Shown here piece by piece: positions 44,941-52,695 of a DNA stretch of 64,000 bases; position 1 is the stretch's first letter, and each line of letters opens with the position of its first letter. Location: positions 1-64,000 of the forward strand of contig NZ_JAGGOJ010000010.1 of the NCBI RefSeq assembly GCF_018614575.1. Direction: 5' to 3'. The notes under the pieces are model-generated. The model made no database searches, had not been told where the DNA came from, and saw only the letters and a program-made list of their open reading frames with translations. The stretch comes from Streptomyces sp. ISL-10 (GTDB lineage Bacteria; Actinomycetota; Actinomycetes; Streptomycetales; Streptomycetaceae). Both the position numbers and the translations under genes were made by a program.

Positions 44941-45150
44941 TCCGAGCACGATGCCTCGGACGTGATCCTGATCCTCGATGACGACGACTCACCTGCGCAC
45001 TGTCCAGTCCGTCGATCTCAACGACTTCAAAGCGGTCAAGGACAAGAGGGGCCACTCGGTCGAGGGCGCACTCCTCGTCGCGGTGTCACACGACGGTTGA
45101 CCGGGACGCTGTCGGGCAGTGACACGGCGGCGCGTCTGCGTCCTGGCCCC
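44941..45150 (+). pseudogene. Remnant of a PAS-GGDEF gene
   Basis: DASDVILILDDDDS (44950-44990) matches the PAS start ASDVILILDDDD of the gene at 49450. Directly after, one frame away, VDLNDFKAVKDKRGHSVEGA and LLVAVSHDG match its GGDEF segment (VDDFKVVNDIHGHNVGDELL), then LTGTLSGSDTAARL. The bases between PAS and GGDEF are deleted and a stop interrupts the domain. It is a collapsed relative of the downstream c-di-GMP protein. Confidence 0.6.
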
Positions 45151-45357
45151 CTGGGCACCTCTGCGTCCGGACCCCGAACTCCAGCGGACTGACCATCGTC
45201 GAGATCCCCTCGCAACGGTGCGGACCTCGAGGCGGTCGGGAACTTCCTCTGGGATCATGAGATCTACGCCGCGCCGGCGGCCTATCCGCTCGCCCGCTTG
45301 ACCGCGTCGGGTCCGCCGCCACATCATCGCCGCGAACACCGACGACGACTTCGTTCG

Positions 45358-45585
45358 GCACCCCCACCGCGCTGTCCGTCATCGCTCTCGCCCCGGCCGT
45401 CCCGCGGACCGCTGGTGCTGGTCGGCGGTGTCGCCTCTGACCGGTTCGGCCCTCGCAAGGTGATGCCGACCAGTGAGCTGGTCCGCGGGCCAAGACTGGC
45501 AGTGCTCTCTGTCCGCGCGCTGACCGGACCCCTTCAGCAGTGGCACGTGATCTGCGTGTTCGCGCTGTACGGCGGTCGGCGAGCA
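45358..45585 (+). pseudogene. MFS transporter remnant
   Basis: GPLVLVGGVASDRFGPRKVM, PTSELVRGPRLAVLSVRALT and GPLQQWHVICVFALYG match helices 2-4 of an MFS efflux protein, including the conserved GGVxxDRFGxRxVM loop. No start or C-terminal half remains. Confidence 0.55.
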
Positions 45586-45772
45586 ACTGGCCGACTTCCC
45601 CCCAGGCTTTCATCCATCTCGCGCTGATCATGGCCACGGTGGCCCTCGACGAGGCACTGGACTGCGCCGAGGCGTGATGCCGGCGCCGCACCGACCGGCG
45701 CCGCGTGGGCACGATGTCGGGGGCCGGCCGGTCCGCCGCGGCTTCAGGTGCACACCGGCTCGGGGTCGACCA

Positions 45773-46105
45773 GTTCTGGGCGTCGGGATGCGGGCGTTCT
45801 TTACCGATGATCAGCCCATCCCCCCGGGCCGGCCCTTGAGGCAGTCGCCGTCGAGTTCGGCGACCCAGGCGCCGTCGCGGAGTTCGCCGTCGGGCTCTAC
45901 GGCCGCTGTCCACGAAGCCCGGGATGGCCGGCGCCGCGGTGTCGATGGCGTCGGTGAGGGGCATGCCGACCGAGTACGACGGCCTGCGCCCACTCTGGGA
46001 AAACAAGACGACGAACTCGTGGGTGCCGCCGCCGGAGTCGGTACGGATCAGCGTCTGGCGTCCACGCCGTAAGCGCTTCGGCAGCTGTGCCAGGGCCGGC
46101 TGCGT
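45773..46105 (-). mobile_element. IS1380-family transposase remnant
   Basis: Minus-strand pieces in two frames read LPKRLRRGRQTLIRTDSGGG, RRPSYSVGMPLTDAIDTA, then SWTAAVEPDGELRDGAWVAE, LDGDCLKG and LIIGKERPHPDAQ. Joined, they follow the IS1380 core (RRGRxxLIRTDSxGGTH ... YSVGM ... DGAWVAELxGD ... ERPHPGAQ). Frameshifts show it is inactive. Confidence 0.65.
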
Positions 46106-46650
46106 GGCTTCGACGCGGTCTGCGGCGGTGGCTGACGCGGCCGACGCGACCGGTCTCGGCGGGCCGGGAGTGGGCAGACCGGAGAGGCTGCGACCAGCCG
46201 GCGGACGGTTCTCTGCCGCCTTCAAGGTCTGCCGATCACGCACGGCTCCAGCCTCGTGGATGATGTGACATGCGCCATGCCGCGTTCCGCTCCAACGATG
46301 CCTGTTAGCAGGAGACTCCCGACGAGATATGCACGCATACCTCTCGTAACGGGCATACGTCACATTCACGAACACGGCATGCGGCCCGCTCGGCGCTTTC
46401 GCCGCCCCGCACGCGATAACAGTGTTTTCACAGCGCCACAGACGCCTTCCCCGAACCCTGGCTCCGGGACAGCACGCCTGTGAGCCCATAGGCAAGGCCC
46501 CTTCCCTCTACGAAACCGCTTAGTAGCGATCTCTTGTTGCCCTGTATGTGCGGCCCTCCTAAGAATGACGGGGCCGCGGGGCGACCCGGGTGGCTCAGGC
46601 GCAGCCCAGCGCCGGAAGCCTGGTCGGTAAGTCGGTAGGGAAGGACGAGA
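46106..46650. other. Intergenic region upstream of the GH26-like gene
   Basis: About 545 bases, less GC-rich than its surroundings after 46300. It presumably holds the promoter of the secreted hydrolase. No gene was recognised. Confidence 0.4.
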
Positions 46651-47592
46651 ATGAAGCGAAAGATGGCGACGATACTGGCCATGGCGGCGGTTACCCTTTC
46701 GCTCATGGCCGTGCCGTCCGAGGGTGCCGTCACCCCCTCCCGCCTGGGTGTCTATGTCGGCCCGGGAAAAACCGATGCAGTGAAAAACTTCCAGACGTGG
46801 CTCAGCCGGTCGCAGGTTCATGCGACCGACTATGCGGACCCGTCCGAGAACACCCAGTGGAATCAGTACGCGTTCAAGTACTGGGGTGACTGGAAGAGGA
46901 CCGAAGGCCATCGGCAGTTCATACTTGGTCTGCCTATGCTGCCCAAGGGCGGCAACTTCGCGGACGGGCTCGCCGGTAAGTACGACAGCCAGTTTCGAGA
47001 CCTCGCCGACCTGATGGTCAAGAACGGCTTGGGCGACTCGGTCGTACGCCTCGGGTACGAGGGCAATAACAAGATCATCGGTCCATGGCAGGGTACCGAC
47101 GATCCGGCAGCTTATCGGGCGATGTTCCGACGCGTGGTCACTCTTATGCGTGCCCGTACCGGAGCGGCTTTCCAGTTCGACTACAACATGGCCGTCGGTA
47201 CCTCGGGCAAGGTGACGTCATTCGAGACGCTGTACCCCGGCGACTCCTACGTCGACATCGTCGGGTTGAACATCTACGACGTGTGGTGGGGGCACCCGGG
47301 CGCTACGCCGGCTCAGCGGTGGAACCACACTCTCACCACCGCCATGGGAGTGAACGAGTTCAAGGAGTTCGCCGCCGCCCACAACAAGCCCAAGTCCTAC
47401 CCGGAATGGGGCCTGTACCTGAAGGGTGACGACTATGCGGGGGGCGGCGACTCGCCCTACTTCATCGACCGGATGGCCGAGCTGGTCCAGGACTCGAAGT
47501 ACCAGGCGTATTTCAACCTGGACTGGGGCGGCGGGACGCTGGACAACTTCCCGAACGGCAAGGCGCAGTACAGGCTCCGCTTCGGAGGCTAG
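46651..47592 (+). CDS. Secreted GH26-like glycoside hydrolase
   Basis: 313 aa. AGGACGAG precedes the ATG; the signal peptide is MKRKMATILAMAAVTLSLMA with cleavage near SEG-A. The (beta/alpha)8 pattern includes VVRLGYEGNNKIIGPW with the acid/base Glu and KSYPEWGLYLKG with the nucleophile Glu, plus DIVGLNIYDVWWG. GH26 includes beta-mannanases and related endo-glycanases. Its position near the glycan operon suggests it cuts or releases a cell-surface polymer; that is inference. A hairpin follows the stop. Confidence 0.8.
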   Translation: MKRKMATILAMAAVTLSLMAVPSEGAVTPSRLGVYVGPGKTDAVKNFQTWLSRSQVHATDYADPSENTQWNQYAFKYWGDWKRTEGHRQFILGLPMLPKGGNFADGLAGKYDSQFRDLADLMVKNGLGDSVVRLGYEGNNKIIGPWQGTDDPAAYRAMFRRVVTLMRARTGAAFQFDYNMAVGTSGKVTSFETLYPGDSYVDIVGLNIYDVWWGHPGATPAQRWNHTLTTAMGVNEFKEFAAAHNKPKSYPEWGLYLKGDDYAGGGDSPYFIDRMAELVQDSKYQAYFNLDWGGGTLDNFPNGKAQYRLRFGG

Positions 47593-47609
47593 CCTCGATC
47601 GTTCATGAT

Positions 47610-47633
47610 GGCCCGTCAGTTTACTGACGGGCC
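47610..47633. terminator. Hairpin terminator after the GH26-like gene
   Basis: GGCCCGTCAGT pairs perfectly with ACTGACGGGCC around a 2-base TT spacer, 17 bp beyond the stop. Confidence 0.8.
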
Positions 47634-47864
47634 CTCTACCGTGGCTCTACGACGCCGCCATGGACGGAATCGACGCGGAGCGGCAGCACAGTCGCTGGGT
47701 ATCGCCCCGATGGCGCTCGGATCATGGTTCACGCCTTTCAACGAAGGACGGTACGTCCGCCCTGTGCCGCCGGCGAGTCCGGAGGACGCACGGTCACACG
47801 CGTCACGGCCGCCGGCGGAGTTTGGGCCTCCGCCTCGACCTGGACGCCGAGGCGCCGAGGACCG

Positions 47865-49073
47865 TCACCGCATTGCTGCCGCGCTCACTGCGCTGGCGCG
47901 GGTCAGCCGTGGCAGGGCGAGGAAGACCGTCGAGGCAGCGAGCAGGGCCGCCGCGCACGGCACCCGGTAGCCCGCCGAGGCCCCCGCCGCGTCGACCACC
48001 CACCCGGACGCGGCGTAGCCCAGTGCGACCCCGACGGAGAGACCTGAGACGATCCAGGTGATGCTCTCGGTGAGCTGGGCGGCCGGTGCCAGGAGGCCCA
48101 CCAGCTCCATCGTGATGGTCATGGTCGGCGCGATGGACATGCCCGCCACGAAAAGCATCCCCGCCAGCATCGCGAGATTCGTCGCGAACAACAGTGGTGC
48201 CATCGTCACCGCCATCACCCAGACGCTGACCAGCAACCGCCGCGGAATCGCCCCCCGCGGCCTGATCGCGCCGAAGACCACGCCCGCCAGGCCCGAGCCG
48301 AGCGCGAACACGCCCAGGAGAAGGCCGGAGAGGGCCTCGTGGTGGTGAGCGTCGGCGAACGCCACCGTCACGACCTCCACGGAACCGTAGGACGCGCCCA
48401 CCAACATCAGCGTCAGCACCAACAGGACGAGTCCCGGGATGCGCAGCGCCCAGCCCCCGGCGCGTTGCGGCTCGGGGCGCACCGGCGGTTCCGTACGTCG
48501 CTGAGCGGCGAACAGCAGGACGCCGACGGCGAGCAGGACCGCGGCCGCCAGCGGGCCGGCCTCGGCAAAGCCCCTCGTCGACAGCGTGATGGCGAGGATC
48601 GGCCCGACGACGTAGATCACCTCGTCGAGCACCGACTCCATCGAGTACGCGGTGTGCAGCAGCCGCGGTGACTCCCGGTGGATCTCCGCCCAGCGGGCCC
48701 TGACGAGCGCGCCCATGCTGGGCATGCAGCCCGCTACGGCCGCCGCGACGTACAGCGTCCAGACCGGGGCGGCGTACCGGGCACACAGCAGCAGCGCACA
48801 GATGGCGGCGACCGTCACGGCAGTCGCCGGGAGGACGACCCGGCGCTGGCCATGTCGGTCGACCAGCCGGGAGATCTGCGGCCCGATCACTGCGGTAGCA
48901 AGCGCTTGCGTGGCGGAGACCGAGCCGGCGAGCGCGTAGTCACCGCCGAGCTGCGACAGCATGGTGACGATGCCGATGCCGATCATCGACAACGGGAGGC
49001 GTGAAATGAAGCCCGCGGCGGAGAAGAACAGACTGCCTGCAGGAGAAAAGATCCGGCGGTAATCGTAGAGCAT
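47865..49073 (-). CDS. MFS transporter
   Basis: 402 aa from MLYDYRRIFSPAGSLFFSAA with GGAG upstream. About 12 helices are visible, with the loop SRLVDRHGQRRVVLPATAV after helix 2. The N-terminal ILSP-type opening and AHTAYSMESVLDE-like segment (LLHTAYSMESVLDEVIYVVG) are typical of an actinomycete drug/metabolite exporter subgroup. It is divergent from the GGDEF-EAL gene; a triple 16-bp repeat lies between them. It might export the product of the nearby peptide cluster, but nothing proves that. Confidence 0.9.
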   Translation of the reverse strand: MLYDYRRIFSPAGSLFFSAAGFISRLPLSMIGIGIVTMLSQLGGDYALAGSVSATQALATAVIGPQISRLVDRHGQRRVVLPATAVTVAAICALLLCARYAAPVWTLYVAAAVAGCMPSMGALVRARWAEIHRESPRLLHTAYSMESVLDEVIYVVGPILAITLSTRGFAEAGPLAAAVLLAVGVLLFAAQRRTEPPVRPEPQRAGGWALRIPGLVLLVLTLMLVGASYGSVEVVTVAFADAHHHEALSGLLLGVFALGSGLAGVVFGAIRPRGAIPRRLLVSVWVMAVTMAPLLFATNLAMLAGMLFVAGMSIAPTMTITMELVGLLAPAAQLTESITWIVSGLSVGVALGYAASGWVVDAAGASAGYRVPCAAALLAASTVFLALPRLTRASAVSAAAMR

Positions 49074-49270
49074 GGGGACTCCACGCTCCGTCAGGAGCCG
49101 AGCGTCACTGGGTGGTTCCGGTCCGCTTTCCGCGTCCTCCATTCTGACGCATGGCGCGGTATCCCGCGACCCGACGCGGCATCGACGCGGCATCGCACCG
49201 TGCGCGTGCGGGAAATGGCGAGCCGAGTAATCTGGATGGAAGACACGTCGATGTCTCGGCGAGAAGGAGC

Positions 49271-49317
49271 CCGTATACCAGCGACCGTGTATACCGGCGA
49301 TCGTGTTCACAGGCGAC
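49271..49317. repeat. Three tandem ~16-bp repeats between divergent promoters
   Basis: Successive units CCGTATACCAGCGAC, CGTGTATACCGGCGAT and CGTGTTCACAGGCGAC follow each other without gap. The first two contain the palindrome GTATAC; all end in GGCGA or AGCGA. They lie midway between the MFS and GGDEF-EAL genes, so they probably bind a regulator in register. Confidence 0.6.
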
Positions 49318-49449
49318 CAGGGACGAGTCCCGACCGACCCTGGAGAATTCTCCTTTATCAGCCCGATCTCACGGGCTCTTCGACGTCGCCCGGTGCCGTT
49401 CGCCCAACTCGGTCTGCCTGACGAGTGGCCCTCCCAGGAGGTGACTTGG

Positions 49450-52400
49450 GTGAAGGCGCGACTGCGCAGCCAGGCCGCGATGGCCGCCGTCACTGCATGC
49501 ATCGTCGTGCTGACCGCGGTTTACTACACATTTCCGGAACAGCGGCTGATCTACGTCTCCATCTCAATGACCGGAGTCATCGGTATTGTCCTGGGTGTAT
49601 TCCTCAACCGCCCGGCGCATCAACTCTCCTGGCTGTTGCTGGCTGCGGGAAACTTGACCTTCGCCGCGGGCCAGGCCACTCAGATCTTCCTTCTCCAGGC
49701 GTACCAGGAGGAGATGCCGTTCCCGTCGATCGCCGACGGCTTCTATCTCGCGGCATATCCGCTCTACGCGGCCGGGCTGCTGGACTTCGTCCGCTGGCGC
49801 ACGGCCCGGCGCGACCGCGCGAGCCTCGTCGACGCGCTGATGCTGACAGTCGGTCTGGCACTGCTGTCGTGGCTCTTTCTCATCGATCCGTACGCCCGGG
49901 TCGCGGATCTCACGTGGGTACAGAAGGCGTTCTCCATCGCCTATCCGCTCGGCGACGTCCTCGTTCTGGCGATGCTGCTGCGCCTGCTCGTCGGCGGTGG
50001 CGGCAAGAGCCGCTCCCTCATGCTGCTCACCGTGGGCACCGTCGGCCTGCTCACCGCCGATGTTGCTTACGGCCTCATACAACTGAACGGGACCTGGCGC
50101 ACGGGTACCGCGGTCGAGCTCGGCTGGGCCGTCCTGTACGGCGCCTGGGCGGCCGCCGCGCTCGATCCGTCCATGCGGTCGCTGACCCAGCCGGCGGAAA
50201 AGCGCGCCGATACCGGCAGGGGCCAGCTGAGCCTGCTCATCCTGGCGTCGCTGATCGCACCGGCGCTCCTCCTGACGCAGGCGGTGCGCCGCGTGAGTGC
50301 CAATGTCGGCGTTATCGGGGTGTTCTCCGCGGTGCTCTTCGCCCTGGTGCTCTACCGCCTGGCGGGCGTGGTGGCGACGCACCGGCAGGCGGTCGGCCGG
50401 GAGAAGGTGCTGCGCATCGCGGTGTCGTCGCTGGGCGGAGCGGGCGATGTGCGGGATGTGGCCGCCGCCGCCCACTCCGCGGCGATGAACCTGATGCAAC
50501 ACAGCTCGCCGCGTTCCGCGCTGCTCACCCTGCCGGACAACATGCTCTGGCTGGACGGGGACTGCGGCGGACGCGGGCCTGTTTCCGTGCGGGTGACCGC
50601 AGCCGTACGGGAACTGATCGCGTCCGGCGAGAACCGCCTGGTGGCCCTCGACGGTGTGGGGCCCTATCTTGCCGCCGACCTCGCGGGCGACGAGGAGTCG
50701 GCCCGCCGCGGCCATGCGCTCGTCTGCCCGCTCACCTCCCAGGATCATCCCTCGGGCGATTCGCTGATCGGGGCGCTCATCGTGGCCGGCGACGAGCAGG
50801 ACCTGCTCGTGCTGCGGGAAGCGCTGGCGACCCTCGCCGCGCAGACAGCACTCGCCGTGGCGCGGGTCGCCCTCGCCGAGGAGGTCAACCGGCGTAACAG
50901 CGAGGCGTACTTCCGCACGCTGGTGCAGAACGCCTCCGACGTCATCCTGATCCTCGACGACGACGACCGGGTCCGTTACGCCAGCCCTTCCGCCGACGAG
51001 ATGCTCGGCATTCCGGACCTGGAGGGCACCCACCTCCTCGATCTGGTGCCGCCGCAGGACAGCCGCGCGGTGGTCGAGACGCTCGGCAGAATGCGGAGCC
51101 GGGAAGGCCAGACCAGGCGTGAGCACTGGCGCATGGCCCGCGCCGACCGGGCGTCCATCGAGGTCGAGGTCAGGTGGAGCGACCTGCGCGAGGAGGCGAC
51201 CGTCGGTGGGGTGGTGCTCACCCTGCGGGACGTGACCGAGCAGCGCAAGCTCGAACGCGAACTCACCCACCAGGCGTTCCATGACTCGCTCACCGGTCTG
51301 GCCAACCGTTTGCTCTTCCAGGACCGGGTCAGCCACGCCCTGATCCAGGCTCAGCGCGACGGCACGGTGGTCGGCGTGCTCTTCCTCGACGTGGACGACT
51401 TCAAGGTCGTCAACGACATACACGGCCACAATGTGGGCGACGAACTCCTGGTCGCGCTGTCACTGCGGCTCCAGACCGCCGTCCGTGCCTCCGACACCGC
51501 CGCGCGCATCGGGGGTGACGAGTTCGCCATACTGGTGGAGGGCTCCGTCCTGCCGGCGGGCGTGGAGCGGTTCACCGAACATGTGATGACGATCTTCGCC
51601 GAGCCGTTCCGGCTCAGTGTGGGGCCGGTGAGTACGTACGCCAGCGTCGGCGTCGCGACGACGGAGGACAGCATCGACTCGGTCGAACTGCTGACACACG
51701 CCGATCTCGCGCTCTACGCGGCAAAGACGGCGGGCAAGCGCCAGTGGCGCCGCTACCACCCGGATCTGCAGAGCGGCATGGCGGAGCGCGCCAGGATGCA
51801 GGAGGGCCTGGACAATTCGCCGATCGAGACTGCGTTCATGGTGCTTTACCAGCCCATCGTGGAGCTCACCAGCGGGCAGATCGCCGGCTTCGAGGCGCTC
51901 GTTCGCTGGCCGCACTCCACACGCGGCATGGTGCTGCCGGATGACTTCATCACGCTGGCCGAGGAGAGCGGGCAGATCGTGCCGCTCGGCGCCTGGGTGC
52001 TTGACCGGGCCGCGAACGAGGCTGTCCGGTGGCAGGGCTCCGTGCGGCGCACCGGGATGGCCGACCGCATCGCACCGTACGTCAGCGTGAACGTGTCGCC
52101 GCGTCAGTTCCGCGACGAGGCTTTCTATCAGGTGATCCGGCGCGCCTTGGATCTCTCAGGCATCGAACCATCGTCTCTCGTCCTTGAACTGACGGAGAGT
52201 GTGTTGATGTCCAACGACGAACGCATCCGGTCCGAGATGGGTTCGCTCACCGACCTCGGGATCCGCTTCGCGATCGACGATTTCGGAACGGGCTACTCGT
52301 CGCTGAGCTATCTGCGTGAGTTCCCGATCTCGATACTGAAGATCGACAAGTCGTTCATCGACGAACTCGGGCGCTCCCCCGAACAGTTCGCTCTGGTCGA

Positions 52401-52623
52401 GGGCATCACACATCTCGCGGACACACTCGGCCTCACGGTGATCGCCGAAGGAGTGGAGAACGTGGGGCAGCAGCAGTTGCTGATCTCCATGGGCTGCCGC
52501 TTCGGTCAGGGGTACCTCTTCGCCGAGCCGGTCAGCGCCGAGGAGTCGGAGCACCTCGTCCTCGCGCCGCCACTCGGCCGCCTGGCCGGATGGCCCGGTG
52601 CGCCTGCGGAAGGGAAGCCGTGA
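49450..52623 (+). CDS. Membrane PAS-GGDEF-EAL cyclic-di-GMP protein
   Basis: 1057 aa. The GTG at 49450 is chosen because AGGAGG sits eight bases upstream. Residues ~5-310 hold about ten transmembrane helices; a GAF-like region follows (~315-480), then PAS (~485-600, ASDVILILDDDDRVRYASPS), GGDEF (IGGDEFAILVEG near 687) and EAL (GFEALVRWPHSTRGM near 812, with NVSPRQF, ELTESVLM, DDFGTGYSSLSYL and KIDKSFID). Both active-site motifs are intact, so it could make and degrade c-di-GMP; related Streptomyces Rmd proteins act mainly as phosphodiesterases that control development. The NRPS gene begins 72 bp downstream on the same strand. Confidence 0.93.
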   Translation: MKARLRSQAAMAAVTACIVVLTAVYYTFPEQRLIYVSISMTGVIGIVLGVFLNRPAHQLSWLLLAAGNLTFAAGQATQIFLLQAYQEEMPFPSIADGFYLAAYPLYAAGLLDFVRWRTARRDRASLVDALMLTVGLALLSWLFLIDPYARVADLTWVQKAFSIAYPLGDVLVLAMLLRLLVGGGGKSRSLMLLTVGTVGLLTADVAYGLIQLNGTWRTGTAVELGWAVLYGAWAAAALDPSMRSLTQPAEKRADTGRGQLSLLILASLIAPALLLTQAVRRVSANVGVIGVFSAVLFALVLYRLAGVVATHRQAVGREKVLRIAVSSLGGAGDVRDVAAAAHSAAMNLMQHSSPRSALLTLPDNMLWLDGDCGGRGPVSVRVTAAVRELIASGENRLVALDGVGPYLAADLAGDEESARRGHALVCPLTSQDHPSGDSLIGALIVAGDEQDLLVLREALATLAAQTALAVARVALAEEVNRRNSEAYFRTLVQNASDVILILDDDDRVRYASPSADEMLGIPDLEGTHLLDLVPPQDSRAVVETLGRMRSREGQTRREHWRMARADRASIEVEVRWSDLREEATVGGVVLTLRDVTEQRKLERELTHQAFHDSLTGLANRLLFQDRVSHALIQAQRDGTVVGVLFLDVDDFKVVNDIHGHNVGDELLVALSLRLQTAVRASDTAARIGGDEFAILVEGSVLPAGVERFTEHVMTIFAEPFRLSVGPVSTYASVGVATTEDSIDSVELLTHADLALYAAKTAGKRQWRRYHPDLQSGMAERARMQEGLDNSPIETAFMVLYQPIVELTSGQIAGFEALVRWPHSTRGMVLPDDFITLAEESGQIVPLGAWVLDRAANEAVRWQGSVRRTGMADRIAPYVSVNVSPRQFRDEAFYQVIRRALDLSGIEPSSLVLELTESVLMSNDERIRSEMGSLTDLGIRFAIDDFGTGYSSLSYLREFPISILKIDKSFIDELGRSPEQFALVEGITHLADTLGLTVIAEGVENVGQQQLLISMGCRFGQGYLFAEPVSAEESEHLVLAPPLGRLAGWPGAPAEGKP

Positions 52624-52695
52624 TGGCGGCCGCCCTCTCCCGCGAGAAGCGCAGGTCATGCTCCGCAGGACGTCGCGCGAGGCAGGAGACCCAAG

